In this document: in pieces, positions 33,958-44,091 of the stretch | Numbering within the stretch: position 1 is the first letter of the stretch | Layout of the letters: every line of letters starts with the position of its first letter | Origin: Ceratothoa steindachneri | Lineage: Eukaryota; Arthropoda; Malacostraca; Isopoda; Cymothoidae | Direction of reading: 5' to 3' | DNA length: 64,000 nt | Assembly (NCBI GenBank): GCA_963969495.1 | Contig: OZ018318.1 | Coordinates: 99,083,357 to 99,147,356, forward strand | Made by a program: the position numbers and the translations under genes | Notes under the pieces: generated by a model | Seen by the model: the letters and a program-made list of their open reading frames with translations, nothing else | What the model was told of the DNA's origin: nothing | Database searches by the model: none

Positions 33958-35038
33958 CCTCCCCCAAAACGAGCCTCAAATTTTGATAGGCCAAATTCTT
34001 AATTTTCTGCAAGTAATTAATAAAACTTTGGTGATAACTAGTTTATTATGTTTAAAAACATCATATCAAAACATGAGAGTCTTTGGACGTCTCTTCTTTA
34101 TTCTCGAGCACGTGTTCGAGATGACCTCCATTTAGCTCTGCGCATTTCTTGAGGCGCAGCACAAAGGACGTCCTTACAAACCGACCGACTAATAGCTCTG
34201 ATGTCGTCTCTGATGGCTTCCTTGAGTTCCGTGAAGGTCCTGAGTCTCGCTGTGTACACTATGTCTTTAAGGTAGCCCCAAGGAAAGAAATCTGGGGTGC
34301 TAAGGTCTGGGTTGTGAGGTGCCTGGGTTGAGACTGATCACACGGCCACCAAAGTTCTCTTTCAGGAGTAGGGTCTGCAGCTCCCTCTTGACAATTTTGA
34401 GGACCTCAGCATACCGCTCCTTGGTGACGGTCACTGTCGTGCCAGATTCCTCGAAGAAGAATCGTGCGGTGATGCCTCTGGCTGAGATTGCAGTCCATAT
34501 AGTGCAGTTAGGGGAGTGTATAGGCTTAGTGGCTACCTCATTTGGTAGCCCCCATTTGTCTTCGAGTTTACATTTCCTTCAAGATGGAAGTGAGCTTCAT
34601 CTGAGGTCCAAAGGAGGTTAAGGAAAGTTGGGGTCTCCTAAATCTTCTCCAGTATCTTGACTACCCTAGCCTTTCTCTGCTCCTTGTCTGTGGGTATAAG
34701 GTTCTGCAAAGGTGTGTATTATTTATCGGTAGGCCTTTACATCCATTACTAGCACTTTCCTGCAAGTCTCACGGATATACCGAGGGACTGACTTCACTTG
34801 CGCACATAGCGTTTTGGACTAAATGGCTTGGACGGTTGTCGCTGGCTACATTATGTTCTCCACTGTCCCATAGTTCTCAAAATGGTTCACCTAGTCCTGA
34901 TTTCTGCTCTTGGAGGGGGCTTTTTCACATCCAAACTGATGCACGAAAGTGTCATGCACTTTCTTGAACGAGTCTGTCTTGTAGTAATGTTTGACGCAGT
35001 ATATTCTTTGCTGGAGCTCCCATTAAGATCAGTTCTGT
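33958..35038 (-). pseudogene. Mariner-like (DDE) transposase, degenerate
   Basis: On the minus strand the N-terminal helix-turn-helix region starts near 35030 (ELQQRIYCVKHYYKTDSFKK, VHDTFVHQFG, WVNHFENYG-like). The central DDE region follows at about 34600-34350 (NCTIWTAISARGITARFFFE, VTVTKERYAEVLKI), and then FLSLGLP/FFPWGYLKD-like and TARLRTFTELKEAIRDDI near 34260-34180. The end reads LCAASRNAQS then stop, then MEVISN. The fold and order fit Tc1/mariner-superfamily elements, where the enzyme cuts and pastes the element into TA. Frameshifts and stops abound. It sits between a LINE fragment on the left and an interrupted ORF on the right, so it inserted into existing sequence. Confidence 0.6.
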
Positions 35039-35446
35039 TCACTGGCGCATGACACCGCCAGGATTTTTTTTTGCAGGAGGCAATCCTTCATTATGACGTT
35101 TATTGACATGGTCAAGTGTTGATGCCTTGTAAAGCTGACGACAAGATTTATGCCAGGATGCACAATTCTTCTGCATGGATTCTTCATCTGGAAGTTCTAC
35201 GTCCGGATGAAGAGCAGCACCAATTACTTTGAACTGACTTGCGAGGCTGATCATTTCTAGGTTGGCTTCCTCTTTACGACTGGTGACTAGATTGGCAAGA
35301 GGACAAACAAGCATTTCCTCAGTTTGCTTTTGGCACAAAATACACAAGTGCCATATCCTTGCCTCAGCCATCTCAGAAACAACCTGGAAAGAAACAAAGA
35401 AAAAAACAATATTAAATAACTGCTGTCTGTACAAGGGGCGTCGCAA
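35039..35446 (-). pseudogene. Unrecognised ORF with Cys-rich N-terminus, interrupted by the mariner
   Basis: The ATG at 35371 begins MAEARIWHLCILCQKQTEEM and continues through LVCPLANLVTSRKEE, then AALHPDVELPDEESMQKN and CASWHKSCRQLYKAS. The Cys/His spacing (CxxC, a CP, WHKSC) suggests a zinc-binding module. Just upstream (minus strand) is a pyrimidine run ending TTTCTTTCCAG (35385-35395), a good splice acceptor, so this may be an exon. The frame runs into the mariner end at 35039 and stops. I do not recognise the family; position and company suggest a domesticated-looking or transposon-derived gene. Function is not assigned. Confidence 0.4.
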
Positions 35447-35786
35447 ATAAAATTTAGTATTACCTGAAATATTATAAGAAAGGTATTATCTGGAAATACA
35501 AGTGAGTATGCAAATAGAGACGTTTTTCCACCTGTGAAAAGAGACCTATAAAATGGTAAATGAAGAACACAATTAGTGATCAGTTAGTAAGTTATGAATC
35601 ATACATAAAAACATAGATATAGAGACCAAAATTGCCATTCTAGGTTCAATAATACAAACGTTATGAGGCCTCATACTAAAAAAACCTGGAAACTAGCAGG
35701 CACCTTGGATTTCGGCGGCCATGATGTTGTTTTTTTATCTGACTGCTTGACACTCGAACCAGAATTGTTCCATAGACCCTTACCTT
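35447..35786. other. No gene seen
   Basis: Spacer, possibly an intron upstream of the Cys-rich ORF. Nothing recognised. Confidence 0.4.
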
Positions 35787-36592
35787 CAAATTATGGTAAT
35801 ACTTTAGATTTGGGGCGCATGGTAGGTGGCGCTGTTAGTAGGCTACAATTTTGGGCTACAATATATCTCTTATGACGTCAGACGTTAGTTTCACATGTGA
35901 CCAATTACCGCGTTATATTTTTTTTGTTGTTTTGGGGATTTGTAACTTTTAGTCTGTATCATTTACTAAATATCTGCGCCTCTGCTCGTTTGTAGTTTTT
36001 TCTAAGTCAGGTATGTTTCTTAGTTTTTTTTTATTGTTTTTTTTTGTTTTCGTATTTTTTGTTTCACAGTGAACGATAACAGCTTCTTACTGGCAACGTC
36101 GTAGCTATGAATAGAACCCGCTTAGCATTTGTTTCTCTTTCGTTATGGCATTTTCGTGCTCTAGTTGTTCTTCTTCGTTATTCGAATTCGGGTTTATTTT
36201 GCAGGACGCAAAAAAATTTTAGATTATTTAGAGTTGCATAAACTAATCAAGAAACCTATAAAAGTAAGTATTTATTGTCATTAGGTTAGGTTTTTCTGCC
36301 AGTAAAAAGCTGTTGGGGGAAAAAAACAGTAAATTCAAGGGGACTGCTCGTGGGGGAGATATCACTGCGGGAGAACAACCCTGCAATGATCCTGAGTTTC
36401 AATCAATTGGGGGGGTCTGTGGGGCGCAGCCCCCCAGTATATCCTCATGTACAAAAAAAATATAATGCCGTAAATTGTTCACATCTGACGCTACCGTCTG
36501 ACGTCATAAGACATATATTGTAGCCCAAAATTGTAGCCTATAAACAGCGCCACCTACCGTGCGCCCCGAAACTGAAGTGTTACCCAAATTAG
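35787..36592. mobile_element. Non-autonomous DNA transposon with about 90-135-bp TIRs
   Basis: Left terminus GGTAATACTTTAG at 35795 mirrors the right terminus ending CTGAAGTGTTACC at 36584. The terminal repeats stay recognisable for about 90 bp (with GGTAGGTGGCGCTGTT and GGCTACAATTTTGGGCTACA in both) and more weakly to about 135 bp. Immediately outside are CAAATTAT (35787-35794) and CAAATTAG (36585-36592), a 7-of-8 match that looks like an 8-bp target duplication. The interior holds no ORF, only a G-rich block with a hairpin around CTGTGGGGCGCAGCCCCCCAG near 36420. An 8-bp duplication fits hAT- or P-like mobilisation; the superfamily is not proven. Confidence 0.75.
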
Positions 36593-37342
36593 TACTGAAA
36601 ACAAAACTTTTGAATCAATTTGAAATAAAAAAACATGAAACTTTCCCAACACCCACCCACCCTACACACACACACACACACACTATGAGGGAGAACTTTC
36701 CGCCCTAGATTACTTCGCGTTTCCTCGAACACACGTGTCGCGCGTCAACTTTACTTTCCCGTATCAATTCTTTGCCGTCATAAAGAATCGGTCCTAACAA
36801 TTCAAACCTTAAAATTGCTCTGCGCATCAACAGAACGGCTTTAAAATTCTTTATATTGGAGCTCTTCACACTATTCAAGAAAGTTCTTTTGTTCCCTAAA
36901 TTCAAAGAGATGTTAATTTATTTAATTAATTGCGTACGCCACCCCAACTCTCCGTCCATTTTGCATCTTGGACGAAATATTCTATGACCCGATCATGAAA
37001 TTTGCATAAAGATCAAACGAGTGTTGAAGGCAAGCGCGAGTACAAAAAGAGCGGGCCCTCGTTGGGAGGCAAGCTCAAGAAAACTGATAGTACTGTGTTT
37101 TGCTCCCAACCCAGCTAGCGAACGACCCTTACTTACCCACGGGAGGGGCCCCGTTCAACGTCATAGGTGTGCAGATATAAGGCCACTTTCGGGAAAGAAG
37201 AGTGATGTGTTGTCTCTGCAAAGAGTGTGGAGTGAGAGAGACATTTTGTTGTGATTTGCTATGTGCGTGATCATTTAAATGGACTAAAATTGTATATTTG
37301 CCCACTCGTCAGACTGAACACGACAGCAATGCGCTTGCCTAT
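36593..37342. other. No gene seen
   Basis: Contains a short (CA)n run near 36666-36682. The stretch 37020-37260 is more GC-rich than its surroundings but has no recognisable domain. Confidence 0.4.
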
Positions 37343-38110
37343 CAGGGTGACCAGACGTCCTTTATTTTACGGGATTGTCCCGTATTTATAGCATTTGTCC
37401 CGCGTCCCGTATCGACCCTTCCCGGGATGCCTTTCTCTCATATTTCCAATATTTGGAAGGAAGGAGGAGAGCCTCAAGCTCCAGTCAGCGTCTACATCTT
37501 TCCCTGAGCTGTAGGATATTGCCAAGCGTCTTTATGACAAGCTGAACAGGAAGTCCACAGATGGTTTCTTTGGATATCAAACCCAGCGTGCTCTCGCTAA
37601 TTTGTGAGACAAAGAGGAGGAATTTTGCCCAAATTTCCACAGTTGCTTCAAAAGAGCTACTACCTACCTGGAAAACTAGGTTGACCTCTCTAATAGTAGT
37701 CTATCATTTTGTGTTCTGAAATGCCTGACCTTGAATGGTGAACTAGTTTTCAAGTCTGAATATACAAGATGTGTCATTAGTTGATGGGCTCCATGATGAA
37801 TTCCGCATTCTTACTTCTATGTTGACAAACATGGACAAGGCTGCCAGTCATTGAGAGGTGGAACAAGATTTTTCCCTAATGCAAGGATCTTAAGAACCTC
37901 TTTACCCTGGTGTGATTTGTACTGAGCATTCCCCCTTCAAAAGCTCAAGTGTAGAATGTTCTCTCTGATGGGCCAACGATGGGGTAGTTGCAGGAACAGG
38001 TTTAGTGTACAGCTGATCAAGTCAGAGCTACAGATAAAGTGCAATTTCACAATGTCCTGTTTTTGAGTTCATTACATATGCTCAAACCAAACACCATCCC
38101 TTGAGAGCAG
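37343..38110 (+). pseudogene. hAT transposon relic with C-terminal dimerisation domain
   Basis: The segment opens with CAGGGTGACCAGACGTCC (37343-37360), a hAT-like terminus that ends in the usual CAGGG. Downstream, reading across frames, is FPELDIAKRLYDKL and, near 37900-38040, a pattern matching the hAT C-terminal dimerisation domain (FPLQK-K--MFSLMGQRW, then CRNRFSVQLIKSELQIKCNF). The middle is too short for a full transposase, so this is an internally deleted, frameshifted copy. I found no matching right terminus before the next hAT at 38887. Confidence 0.6.
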
Positions 38111-38878
38111 TTTGATCCAGTGAAATTATGACGTAGGAAAAATAACATACTAACAACAATGGGGAAAAATAAATTTAAGAGCATTATGGGAAGGTTTTCA
38201 TCATATTATGGCAAGTCACTTTAGTTATAAAATCCTTTATAACTGAAAAATATGCATGATTGCAATATTGTAATGATTTGACACATGTAATGAACAGCTG
38301 TTTGTAACAAAATATACAATAAACACACCTTAAAACAAAAGAGAAGTCAATGAAGTAGGTCCTGGACAATCTAAACCACAGCTGACAGGGACTTCGTGCT
38401 GCATGCGTAACTTCACGTAAGTTTATGTGTCATGTATATTGTTCAACTCTCTCCAATTTAGGTGTCTACATTAATTTATTAATAATACAATAAATAAAAA
38501 TAAAAGAGCGTATTCGTAGAGAAGTCTCAAATGAAAAAACAATAAAGGAGCCAATATTAAATGACAAACTCAAAATCACAATTTACAAGCGAGAATTTCA
38601 CTCTTATTCTTAAAAAAAAAACAACATCCATTAGAAAGTTGGATTATATGGGCGAGGGCAGAGAGATGAAGCCTTGATGACAGGAGGGAATCGAGCATTA
38701 AATGTCTTGAGTTTACCTTATCGTTCGATCTCCTAAGTGATGAGTTTTTAGGGGAAGTCCAAAATAGTTCGATAAAATCAATTTTTTTAGTGTGAACGTA
38801 CAGTCGATAGATACATAAGGTCACTTGGCATCCACTCTCGTCCACTTCCAGGCAGGAGATTTAGTCAATCAATGTACT
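38111..38878. other. No gene seen
   Basis: AT-rich spacer between two hAT relics; nothing recognised. Confidence 0.5.
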
Positions 38879-41800
38879 TTCTAAGTAAGCGGTTGTCAAC
38901 GGGGGGAAGGGGGGCATGGCAAGCTGTTAGAAATTATACATTTCTAAATAATGTTAGGAAATTGAATTAAAAAAAAACTTGCATTAATCTCTGCGGGGAG
39001 ATTCTTTTATTTTTAATTGCTTACATCGACAATGAAAATTTAACAGTTACAGAATTAATGGTATAATTAAAGAAACACATGACAATGCTCAATGGCAGAA
39101 TTCAACCATCAAATGGTTGGATATATTTATTGTTTATTTTAAAAAGACTATGCTGTATTTGATGTATATTTATTGTCAAGAAAATATGTTAATGAAAAAA
39201 TTAAAATAAAATAATATTGTTAGTTTGCTATCTACAATGACTGACACAGCTGCATTTTGTGCAATACACTTAATATTCGGATGGACTAAATATTTTTATC
39301 ACAACTTCGAACTAAAGAGGACCAAATGCACCACACTCAATTTGTGGATAAAACATTTTTATGAAGAAATATAATATAAAAAACCCTTTTAAGATTAAAA
39401 TAAACACTTTGGAGCATATTAACATTGTATTTAATTGAGAAAAACACTATATACGTTATGAAAATTAAGTTTACCATAGAATCAAAATTCACCGTAATTT
39501 AACGTAAATTTAGCTCACATGTTAAAATTATTACTATAACGTAATATAATTATTACTGTCTCGATTATTTATTGACTACATATGATTTTTCTTTCTTAGG
39601 TGTTAAATATTACGGTGATACCATATTTATTGTATTTAAAAAGAATTACGTGATTTTAGGGAATTTTATTATTCCTCCTTTTTTGTGCAAAAATTGGTGT
39701 GACAACTATTTTATTATTTTAATTGAGGCATTGCTTATCAAAGGAAGCGTGTTCTTTCTTACAGGAATTTCAGCACTGGCCATATATGTCTTTCATTATC
39801 GTTCTTTTATATTTATGACTTAACTTGTTTTTATTTGCCCTAGAATAGGCGATGGCTTCTAGTGCTACTAAGAAGCAGAAATGCAGTGAAGAGTACATTA
39901 GCTACGGATTTACATAAATTCTCGCTGATGTTTTTGAAATTTCTCATTTTGCTGGAGAACGATTCTATGAGGCCTTATTAAGTTAAAGCATCATTTGCTG
40001 ACCATCCATCCAGAGACAGGTTAAAGAGATTCCGGTTTATTCAGGCGCCATAAAAGGAGTTAGAAAAAACAGAAGCTGGACGAGAGTGGTGCTTTCAGAC
40101 AACAGACCCCAAGTGTAGTTGAAGCATCATACGAGATTTCCCTTAAAATAGCAAAGGAAAAAAATCCCGATACAATTGGTGAAACCTTAATCAAGCCATG
40201 TGCTTTAAGGGTGGTCAAGCGTGTTCTTGGAGAGGCAAGAGAATGAAAAATCCAACAAATTTCCTTGGCAAGCGATACAGTGAAGCGAAGAATTAATGAC
40301 ATGCCTGATGGCATAAAGTAAAAAGTGATACAGGAAAGCAAATCGTGTCCAAATGGTATATTTGCAATACAGCTGGAGAATTTAACGGATGTTGTTCTTG
40401 TGCACAGCTACTCGAGTTTGTTGGGTATATTTTCTTGTGTGATATAAAATAAAATATCTGTTCTGTATACATCTTTAAATCACCACAACAGTTGCATATC
40501 GATGGAAAAGCTAGTTTCTTCCTTCAAAGCTAACAGGATCCTCTGGAAAAACTGTTGTGTAGTTTGTACGGATGCTGGCGATGCTGGGATTAAAATCAAG
40601 GTTCTAGAAGAGTGTAAAGGAAGTAGCTCTGAATGCCAATGGGGTTCACTGTATGATCCATCGTTTTGCAGTGATGTCGAAAACCCTCCCTGATGAACTT
40701 TACAAGATCCTGGATACGTGGCCAAATGTGTCAACTTAGTGAAAGTTGGAGATCTGAAGTCTGGCCTTTTCCAGAACCTTTGTAGAGACATGGATTCGGT
40801 GCATGAAATTCTTTTCTTTGACTACAAAGTGCGCTGGCTTTCAAAGGGTGCTGTTGTAAATCGAGTGTTTGAACTTCGGAGGGAAGTTAAATTTATGATG
40901 GAAATACAAGGGAAAGATAATCTATTAAGTCACTTCATTAAGATTTTGTAGGAGCCATGTCTTGCATACTTAACAAATATATTTGAGCAGCTAAATAGCT
41001 TGAATCTCAAGCTACATGGATGGAAAGAAATGTGTTCCAACTGAAGGATTGTCTTCGTGCATTTCTTGCCAAGTTCCAAAATTTGCAAAGGAAAGTTCGT
41101 GACGGCAATGTTGCCATGTTTGAAGACCTTTCAACTGTCCTTGACGAAAATGAAGAAGATCGTCTGTTTGACCCATTGCTTAAAACGGAAATCACTTAGC
41201 ATCTGGGATCCTTGTAAAGTCAAATTAAAATGTACTTCCCATAATTCGAGGAGGAAGAAGGGAAGTTCGTGAAGAATCTATTCCCTGGCACGCTTGATAT
41301 TACTACCATTCCAATGATGTTCAGGACGAATTCCTTGATCACAGAAATAATTTTACTGCCCAAGAGAAATCTCTCGTATTTTGGTGTTCAATGGATTAGT
41401 CATGTCCAAAATTTAAATATTCCTGCCCCTTTCAACTACCAATTTATGCGAGTTTGGTTTCTCCTCACATCTACAAATCAAAAATAAGAGCCAGAAACGC
41501 TTGGATGTGAGCCTCGATATGAGATGTGCAATATCAGTGACACAACCTCGGTCCAGTCAAATGACGGAAAATAAACAATGTCAGCATACTCATTGAGAAG
41601 TGATACAATTTTCTTGAGAGTAAATATAAATACTTTCGATTTTGAATTGGAAAAATACATTAATTGATTGATATACAAACGTACAATTACAGATATACAA
41701 ATACTCAAATCCAAATACTTTCGATTTTGATATGCAAAAATACAATTACAAATACAAATATTTTCTAGTTCGAAATGAAAATACATTAAATGAACTTTTA

Positions 41801-42013
41801 AGAAGTATGTCATAAAAATCTATCAAAATATAAGATAATTTTGATTGCCAACTTTGTAATAAACAATAAAGCCTAGGTATTCTCTTCTTATACATTTTTT
41901 TAACCTTTTTTGCTGGGGTGCTTTTGAAAGAAAAATGAAGGGATCCAGTAGTACTTCGAAAATTCATGAAGGTATGAATAGAGTGAATAGGGATGCGAAC
42001 CACTGTTCTAAGT
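38879..42013 (+). mobile_element. hAT element, ZBED/Charlie-like, complete with 8-bp target duplication
   Basis: TTCTAAGT occurs exactly at 38879-38886 and again at 42006-42013. Just inside, the left end reads AAGCGGTTGTCAAC and the right end GCGAACCACTG. The right end's complement, CAGTGGTTCGC, is a classic Charlie-type hAT terminus (CAGTGGTTCTCAACC); the left end has drifted at a few bases. An exact 8-bp duplication is the hAT hallmark. The element is 3119 bp and contains a degenerate transposase (39900-41500). The first kilobase (38900-39850) and last 500 bp are AT-rich non-coding. Confidence 0.85.
39880..41540 (+). pseudogene. hAT transposase, ZBED5/SCAND3-like, degenerate
   Basis: Blocks in several frames match the vertebrate ZBED5/SCAND3-type hAT proteins. 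They are LKHHLLTIHPET (BED end, about 39980), VEASYEISLKIAKEKNPD and TIGETLIKPCALRVVKRVLG at 40115-40240. Also seen are VCTDAGDAG near 40560-40590 (catalytic Asp region), HEILFFDYKVRWLSKGAVVN at 40803-40862, FELRREVKFMMEIQGKDN at 40869-40922, and LAKFQNLQRKVRDGNVAMFE at about 41067-41125. The last part gives FEEEEGKFVKNLF. Cut-and-paste transposase; here frameshifts and stops break every block. ZBED-type genes in animals derive from such transposases, but this one is a relic inside its own TIRs. Confidence 0.8.
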
Positions 42014-42698
42014 CTTTTTCCTTCTTATTTTTAAAGTCCTTTTTAGAAATAGAGTTTTAATTGTTATTAGTTGGAATATTTCTGTTTGATTTCGTTTTAT
42101 TAAAAAAGATAAATGGATAAAAATGGCATTCATTAATTTTAGTGTAATGTTCAACAATGCTACAGATGGAATTTGTGATATATAAAATAATTACAAAACT
42201 TCTTCACTGCTTAACCTCGCCTTTGGTTGTATTTTATGATGTTTGTAATTTTATGCTTAGTGATATTGCAAAATTCTCACTGATCTCAGCAAGAAGAGTC
42301 TTACAGTTTTGGTTACAGGTTATCTTAGTTCCATTTAGTCATTAATACACTCATCTGTTCCGACCATTTACCACTGACGTGGCATTCCATTGTACCCATA
42401 TTCATTAATTAACATGGGTGCAATTTTTGTGATCTTGGGCCCACTAGAAGTTTTTTGTCTGTTGACCTCAAATATCTTTCTGTCATTCCTGCTTTTAGCT
42501 CTTAATCTTTAAGTCTCTTTCTAAATTTTACCTTTATTGAATTTCATAGCAAATTCAGAGGAAGTTTTCTACGTTTCTATATTCAAGCATGAATGGTAGA
42601 TCTGTCTTCTCTAGGTGTTGTGAGACGTTTTCTGCCCCTTCTCTCCCTTGATATAAAGCTTCGGATCTCTTGGTATCTAATCTTTGTGATTTAAACAG
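42014..42698. other. No gene seen; may contain the 5' end of the CR1
   Basis: AT-rich. The true 5' boundary of the CR1 element is not visible; GATATAAAG near 42650 could be a TATA-like word just ahead of the 20-bp repeats. Confidence 0.4.
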
Positions 42699-42700
42699 CA

Positions 42701-42789
42701 TTCCGCCCGCTGAGTCCTCATTCCGCCCGCTGAGTCCTCACTCATTCCGCCCGCTGAGTCCTCACTTCATTCCGCCCGCTGAGTCCTCA
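42701..42789 (+). promoter_or_regulatory. Four 20-bp repeats with GC-box-like core in the CR1 5' UTR
   Basis: The 20-mer TTCCGCCCGCTGAGTCCTCA occurs without change at 42701-42720, 42721-42740, 42745-42764 and 42770-42789, with gaps of 0, 4 and 5 bp. Each unit has CCGCCC (the Sp/KLF GC-box core) and TGAGTCCTCA (near an AP-1-like palindrome). The array lies about 190 bp ahead of the ORF1 ATG. A role as internal promoter or enhancer is an inference. Confidence 0.8.
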
Positions 42790-42978
42790 CTGAAAAGACG
42801 TGTTATCTCTGTGCTCCTGCTTAATTCATCTGTGCCCATAAATTTCGTTTTCTGAGTAACTTAATAATTATAGATACTTCCTGCGCTCATATAATATTAG
42901 TCGCTGTATTAAAAAGATTGGCCGTCTTATTCGCTGTGTTAATTTTATTTATCTTCATACGTATTCTAGAAATCGACA

Positions 42979-44091
42979 ATGCCCGTGATCAAGTTTGAAT
43001 GTTCGAGTTGTGGGGCTTCCTTTAATAAGGAAATTTACGTTCCTTCTAACATGGAACAAACTAGAATTTGCCGTTTTTGTATGTTAAACGATGCGTTGGA
43101 GCGTAAATTTGCTAACGCGATTAGCGAAATTAAATTAGAACTAAATTCCGTCGCGAGGGACGTTATATCGACCAACCGTAAAGTCGACGAATTAAATTCG
43201 AGTCTAAATTCTACCATTCATGACATGCGTGGGAGGGAAAATAGAAATCGCGACAATCGGCCTACTCGTATGAATCATCAGACAATTGTTGACCAGCAAC
43301 AAAGGATTTTGAACTCGTTTGGACCCCAGGATTCACAATATAGACCCCAAGATTCGCAATTTAGGCCCGTTAGAAATGGGGCTAGACCATCGAGGGAACA
43401 ACATTTCACATTACCATGCTCAAACCCCTTCGCACTGCTAACTCCTATCGAAGGGGAAGAAGAAACTGTACTAATTGGGGATTCTCTAATTAAAAACCAA
43501 GAGCCGGAATTCACAGCGCGAAACCCGTCAAAACGAAAACGATTTTGCTTTCCTGGTGGCCGCATAGATAAAGTAGTTAGTGAAATTGAAAAATTGGACC
43601 AAACACGTGACGGGCGTACGATCCTCACGCTCGTAGGGGGGAATGATGTGCACAGATACGACAGCACCCCAGAAGGAATAGTAAACCGCGCTAAGACTCT
43701 GATTCATACTGCGAAAGTTAAAGCGGATAACGTTGGAATAATTGGCATTTTACCCCGACTAAAATCCACGTTGCGTCTGCAGTCCCGTGCTATATATACA
43801 AACGAGTGCCTTAAGCGCTTGTGTCGCGATACTGGAGTTAGCTTCTTTAACGTTTGGGATAAATTCCAAGACCAACCTTCACTTTATCAAACGGACGGAA
43901 TTCATTTAAGCGATGTGGGAAACAGTCGGCTGGGTAGGATTTTAGACCAGTCAGTACGTAGCATATTAAGTAGGAGAGTTGCGGGGCCACGTGATGCCCA
44001 TGCGCCAGACCGTTCCTCGCTTGAAGGGGCAATGAGTATTGGGGAGCAGGGAAACGGAACAGATTCGCGTGTGATAGAGGAGTCCACCTAA
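42979..44091 (+). CDS. CR1 ORF1 protein: zinc-binding motif, coiled coil, SGNH esterase-like domain
   Basis: 370 aa from a genuine ATG. The N-terminus has two CxxC pairs (CSSCGASF at residues 9-16; CRFCMLND at about 31-38), a likely zinc-binding module. Residues about 39-85 look like a coiled coil (heptads around KLELNSVARDVISTNRKVD), which would multimerise the protein. From about residue 165 to 345 comes an SGNH/GDSL-hydrolase-like domain: block I VLIGDSLI (Ser at about 169), GGND (about 219-222), and DGIHLSDVG (Asp306, His309). CR1 ORF1 esterase domains are known from the family; here the Ser-Asn-Asp-His residues are all present, so the fold may be active. It binds the LINE RNA and helps form the RNP. 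The final 22 codons overlap ORF2 in the -1 frame. Confidence 0.9.
   Translation: MPVIKFECSSCGASFNKEIYVPSNMEQTRICRFCMLNDALERKFANAISEIKLELNSVARDVISTNRKVDELNSSLNSTIHDMRGRENRNRDNRPTRMNHQTIVDQQQRILNSFGPQDSQYRPQDSQFRPVRNGARPSREQHFTLPCSNPFALLTPIEGEEETVLIGDSLIKNQEPEFTARNPSKRKRFCFPGGRIDKVVSEIEKLDQTRDGRTILTLVGGNDVHRYDSTPEGIVNRAKTLIHTAKVKADNVGIIGILPRLKSTLRLQSRAIYTNECLKRLCRDTGVSFFNVWDKFQDQPSLYQTDGIHLSDVGNSRLGRILDQSVRSILSRRVAGPRDAHAPDRSSLEGAMSIGEQGNGTDSRVIEEST

Noticed and set aside
42701..42789. CRISPR-like array
   Set aside because: The spacers are 0-5 bp and the host is eukaryotic; this is an ordinary tandem repeat.
42670..42855. 61-codon frame with Pro/Ser repeats
   Set aside because: Produced by the 20-bp DNA repeats of the CR1 5' UTR; the gaps of 0, 4 and 5 bp shift the frame between units, unlike a selected protein repeat.
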